Shown here in pieces: positions 39,469 through 48,767 of a stretch of 52,906 bases of DNA. The notes under the pieces are model-generated. The model did no database searches. It was not told where the DNA came from and was given only the letters and a program-made list of their open reading frames with translations. The DNA comes from Lactonifactor longoviformis DSM 17459 (GTDB lineage: Bacteria > Bacillota > Clostridia > Lachnospirales > Lachnospiraceae). The translations under genes and the position numbers were made by a program. How positions within the stretch are numbered: the stretch's first letter is position 1; each line of letters starts with the position of its first letter. The DNA lies in NCBI RefSeq assembly GCF_900129135.1, contig NZ_FQVI01000030.1, positions 1-52,906 on the forward strand, read 5' to 3'.

Positions 39469-40350
39469 ATGACCATTCGACATTTATACATATTCAAAGT
39501 TGTCTGCGAGGAGGGAAGCTTTACCAGGGCCGCACACCGTCTGTACATGACCCAGCCGGCGGTCTCTCACGCTATTCTGGAACTGGAGGCAGAGATCGGT
39601 TCCCCTCTCTTCGACCGCCTCTCAAGGCGTATCTATCTGAATGCATCCGGTAAGCTTATGCTGTCAAAGGTTAACCGGCTGCTTGAATTGTATGAGGATC
39701 TTAAAACCAATGCACTCACTGCTGAGCAGCCTCTGCCTCTTCGAATTGGTTCTACAATTACTATAGGGAACTTCTGGCTTCCCTCCATCATGGCTGCTTT
39801 TTGCAGCTCAGCAGAACATATCCAGGAACAGATAATCATAGAACAGGCCGGGGCTGTCACCCAAAAGCTGCTGAACAATGAATTGGATCTGGCTCTGATC
39901 GAGGGGCCCATTCCCTACTCCCAGCTGGTAAGCCTGCCCTTTTCCTCCTATTCTCTGTTGTTTCTGTGTTCTCCCGGACACCCTTGTGCCCGCAGGCCCA
40001 TGCTCACACTGGAGGATCTTCAGAGAGAAAGGCTGCTGGTACGGGAAAAAGGGAGCGCCATCCGGGACACCCTGGACAGCGCCTTCACACTGGCCGGACT
40101 TTCACTCACCCCAGCCTGGACCAGTGTCAATTCCCAAGCGCTTATACAGGCTGCCAAAGCCTCCCTTGGGGTTACTGTGCTTCCGGATATACTGGTAAAA
40201 GAAGAGATCAAAAAAGGAGAACTCATCTCCCTGGAAACAGGCGAGCTCTCCCTTCGAAATGCAAATCATATTGTATACCATAAGGATAAATATATCTCGG
40301 AAGCCATGAAATTATTTATTGAGACTGCAATAAACGCTTTCCATCTATAA
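39469..40350 (+). CDS. LysR-family transcriptional regulator
   Basis: A 293-residue regulator with the N-terminal helix-turn-helix (FKVVCEEGSFTRAAHRLYMTQPAVSHAILELE) and a LysR substrate-binding domain. Divergence from the chromate transporter pair suggests that it controls those genes. The co-inducer is unknown. It is convergent with murF; a weak GCGGC/GCCGC hairpin (40358-40376) lies between them. Confidence 0.92.
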   Translation: MTIRHLYIFKVVCEEGSFTRAAHRLYMTQPAVSHAILELEAEIGSPLFDRLSRRIYLNASGKLMLSKVNRLLELYEDLKTNALTAEQPLPLRIGSTITIGNFWLPSIMAAFCSSAEHIQEQIIIEQAGAVTQKLLNNELDLALIEGPIPYSQLVSLPFSSYSLLFLCSPGHPCARRPMLTLEDLQRERLLVREKGSAIRDTLDSAFTLAGLSLTPAWTSVNSQALIQAAKASLGVTVLPDILVKEEIKKGELISLETGELSLRNANHIVYHKDKYISEAMKLFIETAINAFHL

Positions 40351-40391
40351 GTACTTTGCGGCTGCACTCCTGCCGCTTGGTAATAGTGCCT

Positions 40392-41765
40392 CTATCTGCC
40401 CCCGGTAAGAGCTTCAACCACCTTTTCAAATTTCATAAAGTGAGAGGCCTTTACCAATATTGTATCACCCTCCCGGATGATTGTATCCAGCCCTTCCAGA
40501 AGCTCCTCTAATGACTCCACATGGATCACTTTCATATGCGTGCCTTCCAGTTTTGCTGCTTCTGCCATCCCTCCGGAAAGAGGGCCCACGCAGACACATA
40601 CGTCCAGGTCCAGCGCGGCAGCAAAAGCCCCCACTTCCCTGTGCATCTCGGCTTCCCGCTCCCCCAGTTCACCCATATCGCCCAAGATAGCTACCTTGCG
40701 TCCCAGGGCATCGGTGAGAAGTTCCAAAGATGCTTTCATAGATACCGGGTTGGCATTGTAACAGTCGTCTATTACCGTGATACCGTTTTTCTCAATGATG
40801 TGGAACCTTCCGCTGAGAGGCTGCAGACTTTCGATCCCTGCCTTTATCTGTTCCGCAGTCAGGCCATATACACGCCCCACCGCAGCGCCGGCCAGTGCAT
40901 TGTACACCATGTGCTGCCCCGGAAGCGGAATCAGAACCTGAAAGGAAGAATCATCCATATGAATACGACAGGATACACCCTGTAATCCCCGGCTTTCTAT
41001 CTCATCCGCATAGAGACCCTCTTGGTTTTGTATCCCAAAGAATTCAGGCCGGACACCTTTTACTTCACCCACAGAAGACAGCTTGTCGTCATCTCCGTTC
41101 AGGATAATATGCCCTGTCTCCTCCAGATAATCAAAAATCTCCGTTTTCGCCTTTAATACCCCATCCCTGGACTTCAGAAATTCCAGATGACAATATCCAA
41201 TGTTTGTAATCACACAGGTCTCTGGCCTGGCAATCCCTGCCAGACGGTGCATCTCACCGAAATCGCTGATCCCCATCTCCAGAACGGCAATCTCATGCTC
41301 CTCCCTCAGACGAAAAATTGTCAGAGGCAGTCCCAGCTCATTGTTAAAATTTCCCTGTGTCTTTAAAACCTCATATTTTTGGGCGAGCACTGCAGCTATC
41401 ATTTCTTTTGTGCTGGTCTTCCCCACACTGCCGGTGATTCCCACCACCGGAATCTTCAGCTGCCTCAGGTAATACGCGGCAATGTCCTTCACTGCCTGAA
41501 GGGAGGAAGCCACCTGAATCCAGGGATATTCCTTATCTCCCAAATCCTGTTCAGAAAGGGTGCACAACGCTCCGGCCCCCATCACCCCATCAATAAATTC
41601 GTGGGCATCCACCCTTGCCCCTTTGATGGGGACGAACAGGCAGCCCTCCTCTGCTTTCCGGCTGTCCGTGATAATACTTGTCACGCATACCGCCTTTTTT
41701 TCCTCCGGCCCCCTGTAAGTGCCATGGCAGGCTGCGGCAATATGCTCTAATGTCAGATTCTTCAT
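40392..41765 (-). CDS. murF: UDP-N-acetylmuramoyl-tripeptide--D-alanyl-D-alanine ligase
   Basis: About 457 residues. It has the Mur ligase ATP loop GITGSVGKTSTKEMI, the LGLPLTIFR segment, and DDCYNANPVSMKASLE in the C-terminal half. It attaches the D-Ala-D-Ala made by the Ddl gene just upstream. An ATG at 41765 follows GGAG by 6-7 bases; the in-frame ATG at 41777 touches the ddl stop and lacks a site. Confidence 0.95.
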   Translation of the reverse strand: MKNLTLEHIAAACHGTYRGPEEKKAVCVTSIITDSRKAEEGCLFVPIKGARVDAHEFIDGVMGAGALCTLSEQDLGDKEYPWIQVASSLQAVKDIAAYYLRQLKIPVVGITGSVGKTSTKEMIAAVLAQKYEVLKTQGNFNNELGLPLTIFRLREEHEIAVLEMGISDFGEMHRLAGIARPETCVITNIGYCHLEFLKSRDGVLKAKTEIFDYLEETGHIILNGDDDKLSSVGEVKGVRPEFFGIQNQEGLYADEIESRGLQGVSCRIHMDDSSFQVLIPLPGQHMVYNALAGAAVGRVYGLTAEQIKAGIESLQPLSGRFHIIEKNGITVIDDCYNANPVSMKASLELLTDALGRKVAILGDMGELGEREAEMHREVGAFAAALDLDVCVCVGPLSGGMAEAAKLEGTHMKVIHVESLEELLEGLDTIIREGDTILVKASHFMKFEKVVEALTGGR

Positions 41766-41777
41766 ATGCTTCTCCAT

Positions 41778-42806
41778 CTATTCATATTTCTTCAGGGATA
41801 CCTGGATGAGCCTTTCGCACAGAGCAGGAAAATCCATTCCCAGAGCCCCCGCCTCCTGGGGAAGCAGGCTGGTGGGTGTCATCCCCGGCAGTGTATTAGC
41901 CTCCAGGCAGAAGAACTCGCCCTTTTCATTCATCATAAAATCCAGTCGGGCATAGCTTTCCAGAGACAGGGCCTGGTAGCCTTTCACCGCTGCCTCCTGC
42001 ATCTTCTCAGCAGTCTCAGCCGGAATCTCAGCCGGGCAAGTCTCGATAGCGGCGCCTGCCTGATACTTGTTCTTATAATCATAGAAGCCTGTAATCGGGG
42101 CTATCTCAATAATAGGATAGGCCTCCCCGTCCACAACGCCTACGGAAAACTCCCTGCCCTGAATATACTCCTCCACAATTGTTTCCTCCTCATAAGAGAA
42201 GGACTCTTCCAGGGCTTTCTCGTATTCCTCCTGGCTTTTGGCAATGCAGACCCCTACACTGGATCCGCCGCAGCAAGGCTTCACCACCACAGGCAGCTTC
42301 ATCTGGTAGTCCTCAAGCTTCTTGCTGTAATTGTCCTTTTTCAGAAGTACGCCTCCTGGCGTAGGTACTCCTGCCGAACGGAAGATACTTTTGGTAATTC
42401 CTTTGTCCATGGCCATACCGCTGCCCAGAGGGCCTGTTCCTGTGTATTTTATTCCCATCAGGTCAAAACAGGCCTGCACCTTTCCGTTCTCGCCGTTTTC
42501 CCCGTGAAGAGCCAGAAATACGATGTCTGCCTGCCGGCATATCTCCAATACATTGGATCCGAAAAATTCTTTATCTTTTTTCCTGTTCTCTGCCTGTCCG
42601 TTGAAGCTATTGATATAAGCAACCTCTCTGTCCAGATCATACGCTGAAGGAAATAAATCAGACGGCATTTCCTCTTTGCCGAAAGAGACATCTACTACTA
42701 TTGCACGGTGTTCTTTTTCTCTCAAGGCCTCGCAGACCTTCGTTCCGGATATAATGGAAATCTCCCGTTCGGTGCTGATTCCCCCTGCCAGTACGACAAT
42801 GTTCAT
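41778..42806 (-). CDS. ddl: D-alanine--D-alanine ligase
   Basis: A 342-residue ATP-grasp ligase. It shows VVLAGGISTEREIS, LALHGENGENGKVQ, VKPCCGGSSVGV and EANTLPGMTPTSLLPQEA, with the ATP-grasp glycine loop and metal-binding Glu/Asn. It looks like an ordinary D-Ala-D-Ala enzyme, not a VanA-type D-lactate ligase. The ATG at 42806 is 8 bases after GAGGAG; the earlier GTG at 42815 is less likely. It forms an operon with murF. Confidence 0.94.
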   Translation of the reverse strand: MNIVVLAGGISTEREISIISGTKVCEALREKEHRAIVVDVSFGKEEMPSDLFPSAYDLDREVAYINSFNGQAENRKKDKEFFGSNVLEICRQADIVFLALHGENGENGKVQACFDLMGIKYTGTGPLGSGMAMDKGITKSIFRSAGVPTPGGVLLKKDNYSKKLEDYQMKLPVVVKPCCGGSSVGVCIAKSQEEYEKALEESFSYEEETIVEEYIQGREFSVGVVDGEAYPIIEIAPITGFYDYKNKYQAGAAIETCPAEIPAETAEKMQEAAVKGYQALSLESYARLDFMMNEKGEFFCLEANTLPGMTPTSLLPQEAGALGMDFPALCERLIQVSLKKYE

Positions 42807-42956
42807 AATAGTCACTCCTCACATAAATACGACGTTTTACTTATTCATTATACTAATCAATAATGCCCGTTTTGTCAATGAAATGAAGGGATTTAGCACC
42901 ATCTGCAAGAAGGAGAGCATTTTCCCTTTCCTTCTCTTTGGAATGGACGAACCCGC

Positions 42957-42994
42957 AAAAAAAGAGCTCCCAAAGCGCCAGATACTGACGCTCT
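42957..42994 (-). terminator. Terminator of the L,D-transpeptidase gene
   Basis: On the minus strand AGAGC (42994-42990) pairs with GCTCT (42967-42963), followed by seven T. An inner AGCGTCAG/CTGGCGCT hairpin is an alternative. Confidence 0.6.
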
Positions 42995-43010
42995 GCAAGC
43001 CCCTTCGCAC

Positions 43011-44414
43011 TTAATATACAACCACGGGTGTCCCGATTTCAACGTTGTTATATATGGTCTTTGCATTCTCAAAGGGTGTATTTACACATCCGTGTGAACC
43101 GCTGGATTTATAGATCTCCCCGCCGAAATCACTTCTCCAGCTGGCATCATGGATCCCCACGCCGCCGTTAAACGGCATCCAATAGCTTACCGGAGAGGAA
43201 TATCCCTGCCCTTTCAGGAAGGTATCCCGTTTCTTGGCATCAATGGCCCATACGCCCCCCGCCGGGGTATCATACCCCTTGGCAACGCTTCCGGTTACTA
43301 TAGGCGTATCTACAATCTGCTGACCGTCCTTATAACACCACATCCGCTGATCCTGTATGCTGACCTCCACGTAAGTTCCGCCGATGTCGTTGGTGTCCCT
43401 GCATTTTCCGGAATAGAGATAGATAGGTTCTCTGGTCTGGGATTCCCCTGCCTCTATCGCCTCTATCAGCGCCGCGGTCTCTTTGTCTTTATTGATTACC
43501 CAGCCGTAGTCTCCTCCCTTCAGGTGAACCGTAGTCCCCAGAGAGGTTTTAAAATCGCGGCTCAGGCCGAACGTATCGTACTCATATCCCAATTCCTTTA
43601 CGTACTGCTTTACCTTCTCCGAATCCAGCCCCACGTTCCCCTCTTCGTCTGTGGTCAGGAAGGTTTTAATTACATCCTTGTCAACTACCTCCTGACGGTC
43701 CGAAAAGTCATAGGTAATGGTTACCTGAAGATATGTATTGATCTGATCTCTCTGTTTGATCAGCTCTTCGTTATCGCTTAGTACGGAAGGCTTCAGATAG
43801 CAGTCCGCATCTTCAAAAGAAACCTCAGTCTCTCCCCCGGCAATCGCATCTTTCAAAAGCTGCTTAGCCTTGTCCTGATCCAGTGCATTTCCCTGAACCT
43901 CAGGACTAATTTCATAGCCGGATTCCCCTTCCACCAGCTTGGCATCCTGGGGCTGGGTGATGTTCTCTTCCTTAAAGCAATCCAGCCCGTCAATAGCGGC
44001 CGCCAGCTTTTCTTCGTCGTAGGTGGTTGTCGCTGACATCGTATAGGCTTTATGATTCGTAAAAGACATAGGCCACAAAAATGGATTCTGCTCCTCTTTC
44101 AATTCCTTGATCTTGCCGTCACTGACATACTTCATGTCAATCTGCGTTGCAGTAATATTCTCTGTCTTATCCTCCCGCTCCCTGACCTTTAAGGTATAGG
44201 ATCCAATTTCATCGGCAATAATCTCCTCTACTTCCTCCACGGTTTTTCCGGTACAGTTAATTCCATTGATCTGGGATCCGGAATAAAAATGCTTTGAATA
44301 GTAGAAGGATGCCCCCAGATAAATGACGGCAATCACCGCTACATAAGCGATAAGAATACCCAGGACTATCTTCCTGGCCTTAGCTTTTTTCTTTCCTTTT
44401 CTCTTAGTTTTCAT
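43011..44414 (-). CDS. L,D-transpeptidase with putative peptidoglycan-binding domains
   Basis: A 467-residue, single-pass membrane protein. A lysine-rich cytoplasmic N-terminus precedes a membrane helix (about residues 14-36). Two peptidoglycan-binding-4-type regions follow. A YkuD catalytic domain lies at the C-terminus with HDASW and the catalytic SSGSHGCVNTPFENAK. It makes 3-3 peptidoglycan crosslinks or anchors proteins. It is a separate gene upstream of ddl. Confidence 0.9.
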   Translation of the reverse strand: MKTKRKGKKKAKARKIVLGILIAYVAVIAVIYLGASFYYSKHFYSGSQINGINCTGKTVEEVEEIIADEIGSYTLKVREREDKTENITATQIDMKYVSDGKIKELKEEQNPFLWPMSFTNHKAYTMSATTTYDEEKLAAAIDGLDCFKEENITQPQDAKLVEGESGYEISPEVQGNALDQDKAKQLLKDAIAGGETEVSFEDADCYLKPSVLSDNEELIKQRDQINTYLQVTITYDFSDRQEVVDKDVIKTFLTTDEEGNVGLDSEKVKQYVKELGYEYDTFGLSRDFKTSLGTTVHLKGGDYGWVINKDKETAALIEAIEAGESQTREPIYLYSGKCRDTNDIGGTYVEVSIQDQRMWCYKDGQQIVDTPIVTGSVAKGYDTPAGGVWAIDAKKRDTFLKGQGYSSPVSYWMPFNGGVGIHDASWRSDFGGEIYKSSGSHGCVNTPFENAKTIYNNVEIGTPVVVY

Positions 44415-44547
44415 AATAAATTCCCCTGTTTTCTGCTTATTTCTACTCCCGTCCTATTGTAACATTACCCCTTTGTTTGGTAAAGCCTTTTCACAGAATT
44501 TTAAGGATTTCCAGCCGACCAAAAACGACACTCCCCGCCTGCAGAAA

Positions 44548-44580
44548 ATGAGCCCTCCCTTGGGGAAGGCTCATCTTTTT
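44548..44580 (-). terminator. Terminator of the aminotransferase gene
   Basis: ATGAGCCCTCCC pairs with GGGGAAGGCTCAT, with internal mismatches. On the minus strand TTTTC follows; on the plus strand five T. Confidence 0.7.
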
Positions 44581-45865
44581 ACTTGCTTTCCAATATTTTA
44601 TCGATACTTACCAGCTTCACGCTGAGCACAAAGATATCGGCCGCTACTGCAAGTTCCTCTGGCGTGGGGTAGGAAGGAGCAATACGGATGTTGCTGTCCT
44701 TGGGATCTTTCCCGTAAGGGAAGGTCGCACCCGCTCCGGTCATTACTAATCCTGCCTCCTTTGCCTTTGCAACAATCGCTTTTGCACAGCCCTCCATCGC
44801 ATCAAAAGAGATAAAATATCCCCCCTTAGGCGCGATCCAGCTTCCAATCCCGGTGCCCTGGAGTTCTTTTTCCAGGACATTTATCACTGCCTCAAACTTT
44901 GGTCTCATTATATCCGCATGCTTTTTCATGTGGGCGGTCAAACCGTCTAAGTCTTTGAAGAATCTCACATGACGCAGTTCGTTTAATTTATCATGGCCAA
45001 TGGTCTGGAACTGCATATGCCGCTTAAAGTCCTCCAGATTGGCAGGTGATGCTGCAACTGCCGCGATCCCCGAACCGGGAAAGCTTACTTTAGAGGTTGA
45101 AGTAAATTTATATACAAGATCGGGATTGCCGGCTTTGGCGCACTCTCCCAGAATTTCAATAAGAAAATCCTGATCGTCTTCATAGAGGTGGTGAATGCTG
45201 TAGGCATTGTCCCAGTAGATTCTGAAGTCCTTTGCCGCAGGCTTCAATCTGGCAAATCTTCTGACCGTTTCATCGGAATAGGTGATTCCCTGGGGGTTGG
45301 AATATTTCGGCACGCACCAGATTCCCTTGATGGACGCATCCTCACTTACCAGTTTTTCCACCAGGTCCATATCAGGGCCTGTGGAAAGCATCGGAACATT
45401 GATCATCTCGATTCCGAAGTATTCTGTAACAGCAAAATGTCTGTCATATCCTGGTACAGGACAAAGGAACTTAACGTTATCCAGTTTACACCATGGAGTG
45501 CTTCCGCACACCCCGTGGGTCATGGATCTGGCTACTGTATCAAACATTACATTAAGACTGGAATTTCCATAGATAATAATACTGTCAGGATCTACCTCAG
45601 ACATTGCGCCTAAAAGCCGCTTCGCCTCAGGAATTCCGTCCAGAACACCATAGTTTCTGCAGTCAATTCCTGCCTCGCACTTCAAATCTGCAGAACTGTT
45701 CAGTACATCCATCATTCCCATGGCCAAATCCAGCTGTGCTGCTGCCGGTTTCCCTCTGGACATATCCAGCTTCAGTCCTTTACCCTTCACATCCTCATAC
45801 TGTTTTTCCAGCTCTTCCTTCATACGCAGCAGCTGTTCCCTGCTCAATTCACCATATGGTACCAT
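44579..45865 (-). CDS. Aspartate-type aminotransferase (fold-type I, AspC/Asp_aminotransf family)
   Basis: A 428-residue PLP enzyme. Motifs include CRNYGVLDGIPEAKRLLG, IYGNSSLNVMFD, CVPKYSNPQGITYSDE, WDNAYSIHHL, and the PLP lysine region FTSTSKVSFPGSGIA. The extended N-terminus (REQLLRMKEELEKQYEDVKGKGLKLDMSRGKP) is typical of the large clostridial and mycobacterial aspartate aminotransferases (Rv3722c-like). It converts aspartate and 2-oxoglutarate into oxaloacetate and glutamate. ATG at 45865 follows AGGAGG; the in-frame start at 45946 has none. Confidence 0.85.
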   Translation of the reverse strand: MVPYGELSREQLLRMKEELEKQYEDVKGKGLKLDMSRGKPAAAQLDLAMGMMDVLNSSADLKCEAGIDCRNYGVLDGIPEAKRLLGAMSEVDPDSIIIYGNSSLNVMFDTVARSMTHGVCGSTPWCKLDNVKFLCPVPGYDRHFAVTEYFGIEMINVPMLSTGPDMDLVEKLVSEDASIKGIWCVPKYSNPQGITYSDETVRRFARLKPAAKDFRIYWDNAYSIHHLYEDDQDFLIEILGECAKAGNPDLVYKFTSTSKVSFPGSGIAAVAASPANLEDFKRHMQFQTIGHDKLNELRHVRFFKDLDGLTAHMKKHADIMRPKFEAVINVLEKELQGTGIGSWIAPKGGYFISFDAMEGCAKAIVAKAKEAGLVMTGAGATFPYGKDPKDSNIRIAPSYPTPEELAVAADIFVLSVKLVSIDKILESK

Positions 45866-45910
45866 CCTCAATTTCCTCCTAGCGTTCTCCAACAAATTCT
45901 CATAATTGCT

Positions 45911-45940
45911 ATTGTAGTATGAGTTTTGACTAATTGTCAA
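45911..45940 (-). promoter_or_regulatory. Promoter of the aminotransferase gene
   Basis: On the minus strand TTGACA (45940-45935) and TACAAT (45916-45911) are 18 bases apart. Confidence 0.8.
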
Positions 45941-46052
45941 TACCAACTTGCATTTTTTGGCATTTTTAACTGGTTCATTTCCTGTTTTTTCGTTTTTCTA
46001 TGCATTATCATATATTATTTCCTTCATTTCGTACGTTCGTCTACCCCTCATC

Positions 46053-48623
46053 TCACTTTTCCTTCTTTATAAATAGAAGACGGAGCTCATGGAAAACTAA
46101 AGGGATTGCCGATACTGCCAGAAGCCAGAGCCAGGTGCTCATATCCAGTTTCACGGTCTGGAAGGCCTGAACAAAATAAGGAATCTCTGTCACCATAAAC
46201 TGAAGGCCCAAACCAGCAAAGAATGCAAATATCATGAAAGGATTCTCCAGGTGATTCATCCGGAAGATGGAGCGCTCCGTATCTCTCATCCCAATGGCAT
46301 GGAAAAGCTGGGAAACACCCAGCACGGTAAATGCATAGGTCTGCCCGCCTTTGTGGAAAGCATACAGCGTAATCCCGGCGATTACCATTCCGTAAAATAC
46401 AGTCAAAAACCAGCCCCCGTGGGCAAACAGGCTTTCCCCCGGATCCCGGGGCGGATGGTTCATGAGCGTTTTTCTATTATTTTTGTCAACTCCCAGCGCC
46501 AGTGCGGGCAAAGAATCTGTGATCAGATTTACCCACAGAATATGACTGGCCTTAAGAGGCGTGGGCAGAGCCAGCAGCACAGCCGCAAACATGGTGATGA
46601 TCTCCCCGAAGTTAGAGGACAGGAGAAACAGAATGGATTTTTTAATGTTTACATAAATACTGCGCCCTTCCTCCATAGCCTTTTCGATAGTGGAAAAATT
46701 ATCGTCTGTAAGAATCATATCCGCAGCGTTCTTGGCCACATCTGTACCGGATTTGCCCATGGCGATTCCAATGTCCGCGGCCTGGAGCGAGGGGGCATCA
46801 TTCACCCCGTCCCCTGTCATTGCCACGATCTGTCCGTTCTTTTTAAATCCTCTGACAATCCTGACTTTGTGTTCCGGTGTTACACGGGCGAATACTCTGA
46901 GCCTTGGAATGACTTCCTCCAGTCTCTCGTCCGTCATGCGCTCCAGTTCATCTCCGCTGATGCACTGTTCCCTGGCATCAGCGATACCGATTTTATTGGC
47001 TATGGCATAGGCCGTATCCTTGTGATCGCCGGTTATCATGGCCACCTTAACGCCGGCCCGGTGGAGGATCGATACAGAATTCCTGACTGCTTCCCTGGGA
47101 GGATCCATCATCCCTGTAAGTCCGATAAAGACCAGTCCCTTCATCAGTCCTTCATCTGTAACCTCCCCGGCCCGTTCCTTCATAGCTAAAGCCAGAACCC
47201 GTAAGGCATCTCTCGCCATACTTTCCATTGCCTGGCGGATCTTCATTCTCTGTACCTGGGTCATAGGCAGAATCTTACCCCTCACCAGTATTCCGGTGCA
47301 CTGCTCCAGGATGTAATCCCCGGCTCCCTTCACGTATGCAGTATTATATTTTCCGTCCCTGTGGACAGTTACCATGTATTTCTTCTGCGAATCAAAGGGA
47401 AGTTCCCCGATTCTGGGTTTTTGCTTTTCCAGAACCTCTTTCTTTACTCCCCTCTCTTTTCCCATATGGAGCAGTGCCAGCTCTGTGGGATCTCCTATCT
47501 CCTGTTCCCCAAGCTGGCTGTCATTGCATAAGAGATATCCTTCCAGAAACCTCTCGTGAAGCTGAGGGTTCAATTTCTCTGCCGGCATGATTTCACCGTT
47601 GCAGTAAACAGTAACCACCTTCATCTTATTTTCCGTTAAAGTTCCGGTTTTATCGGAGCACACCACTCCTACAGCTCCAAGGGTTTCCACTGCGGGCAGC
47701 TTCCGGATAATGGTATTCACCTTTACCATACGGGCAACCCCCAGTGCCAGAACTATGGTTACCACTGCGGGGAGTCCCTCCGGTATAGCTGCCACGGCAA
47801 GGGAAATGGCAAGGAGCAGCATCTGCAGAATGTTCCGGTGCTGTACTACCCCTATCACAAAAAGACCCACGCAGAGAGCCACTGCCACTACGCTGAGTAT
47901 TTTTCCCAGATCTCCCAGCCGTTTCTGAAGAGGAGTTAGCTCTCCTGTAGTTTTGTTAATCAGACCGGCGATTTTCCCCAGCTCAGTCTCCATGCCCGTA
48001 GCTACTACAATCCCCTCACCCTGACCTTTCATAGCCTCAGTGGTCATATATGCCATGTTCTTCCTGTCAGCCATAGGAGCCTGGGCGGACATAGGCTGGT
48101 CCGTTTTTTCCACCGGCATCGACTCCCCTGTAAGGGCGGACTCATTAATCGCCAGCCCTCTGACACTGGTTATCCGAACATCAGCAGGCACCTGGCGTCC
48201 TGCTTCTATCTTTACCAGGTCTCCCGGTACTACCTGGGAGGCGGGAATCTCCTGGTATTCATTGTCCCTCTTTACAAGGGCCACCGGAGCCGCCAGCTTC
48301 TTCAGGGCTTCCATGGCTTTTCTGGCCTTCCCCTCCTGTATGACCCCTACAGCGGTATTCATGGCTATTACAACAAATATAATGATGGTATCACTGTATT
48401 CTCTCAAAAGCATCGAAATAGCTGCCGCCATAAATAAGATAAAGATCATGGGTTCATTCAGCTGCTCCAGAATCATGCCCCACACAGTCTGCCCCTTCTC
48501 CTTTTTCAGTACATTTTCCCCATACTCCTTTAAGCGGCTGCGGGCTTCCTCCTTCGGCAGTCCTCTCCTGCTGTCTGTACGGAATCTCTCTTCCAGTTCA
48601 TTCACATCCTGTATCTCAAACAT
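46053..48623 (-). CDS. Calcium-translocating P-type ATPase
   Basis: An 856-residue P2-type ATPase. It has about ten membrane segments, TGES in the actuator domain, PEGLPAVVTIVLALG (the ion-binding TM4 of calcium pumps), CSDKTGTLTENKM with the phosphorylated Asp, MTGDGVNDAPSL and NLITDSLPALALG in TM6. The pattern fits SERCA/PMCA-like bacterial Ca2+ pumps rather than heavy-metal pumps. Exporting calcium is the likely role. A TGGCCGG/CCGGCCA stem (48644-48673) lies just ahead of its ribosome site. Confidence 0.92.
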   Translation of the reverse strand: MFEIQDVNELEERFRTDSRRGLPKEEARSRLKEYGENVLKKEKGQTVWGMILEQLNEPMIFILFMAAAISMLLREYSDTIIIFVVIAMNTAVGVIQEGKARKAMEALKKLAAPVALVKRDNEYQEIPASQVVPGDLVKIEAGRQVPADVRITSVRGLAINESALTGESMPVEKTDQPMSAQAPMADRKNMAYMTTEAMKGQGEGIVVATGMETELGKIAGLINKTTGELTPLQKRLGDLGKILSVVAVALCVGLFVIGVVQHRNILQMLLLAISLAVAAIPEGLPAVVTIVLALGVARMVKVNTIIRKLPAVETLGAVGVVCSDKTGTLTENKMKVVTVYCNGEIMPAEKLNPQLHERFLEGYLLCNDSQLGEQEIGDPTELALLHMGKERGVKKEVLEKQKPRIGELPFDSQKKYMVTVHRDGKYNTAYVKGAGDYILEQCTGILVRGKILPMTQVQRMKIRQAMESMARDALRVLALAMKERAGEVTDEGLMKGLVFIGLTGMMDPPREAVRNSVSILHRAGVKVAMITGDHKDTAYAIANKIGIADAREQCISGDELERMTDERLEEVIPRLRVFARVTPEHKVRIVRGFKKNGQIVAMTGDGVNDAPSLQAADIGIAMGKSGTDVAKNAADMILTDDNFSTIEKAMEEGRSIYVNIKKSILFLLSSNFGEIITMFAAVLLALPTPLKASHILWVNLITDSLPALALGVDKNNRKTLMNHPPRDPGESLFAHGGWFLTVFYGMVIAGITLYAFHKGGQTYAFTVLGVSQLFHAIGMRDTERSIFRMNHLENPFMIFAFFAGLGLQFMVTEIPYFVQAFQTVKLDMSTWLWLLAVSAIPLVFHELRLLFIKKEK

Positions 48624-48643
48624 TCTGGCACCTCCGGTTAAAG

Positions 48644-48673
48644 TGGCCGGCCTCTTCCTTCAAGGCCCGGCCA
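48644..48673. repeat. Inverted repeat ahead of the P-type ATPase gene
   Basis: TGGCCGG (48644-48650) and CCGGCCA (48667-48673) enclose 16 bases. It lies about 20 bases ahead of the ATG, in the leader, and may affect translation. Confidence 0.4.
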
Positions 48674-48691
48674 TTCTAGGATAATGTATGC

Positions 48692-48721
48692 TTGCCTTTT
48701 CAAATATAGAATAGGTATGAT
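48692..48721 (+). promoter_or_regulatory. Promoter of the rRNA methyltransferase gene
   Basis: TTGCCT (48692-48697) and TATGAT (48716-48721) are 18 bases apart; a TATAAT overlaps at 48721-48726. Confidence 0.55.
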
Positions 48722-48767
48722 ATAATTTGAAAAAACAGATTGATGAAAAAAAGAAAGGTAAATTATC

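Noticed and set aside
41766-42647. A 293-codon plus-strand frame opposite ddl
   Set aside because: It lies fully antisense to ddl, without a ribosome site or recognisable domain.
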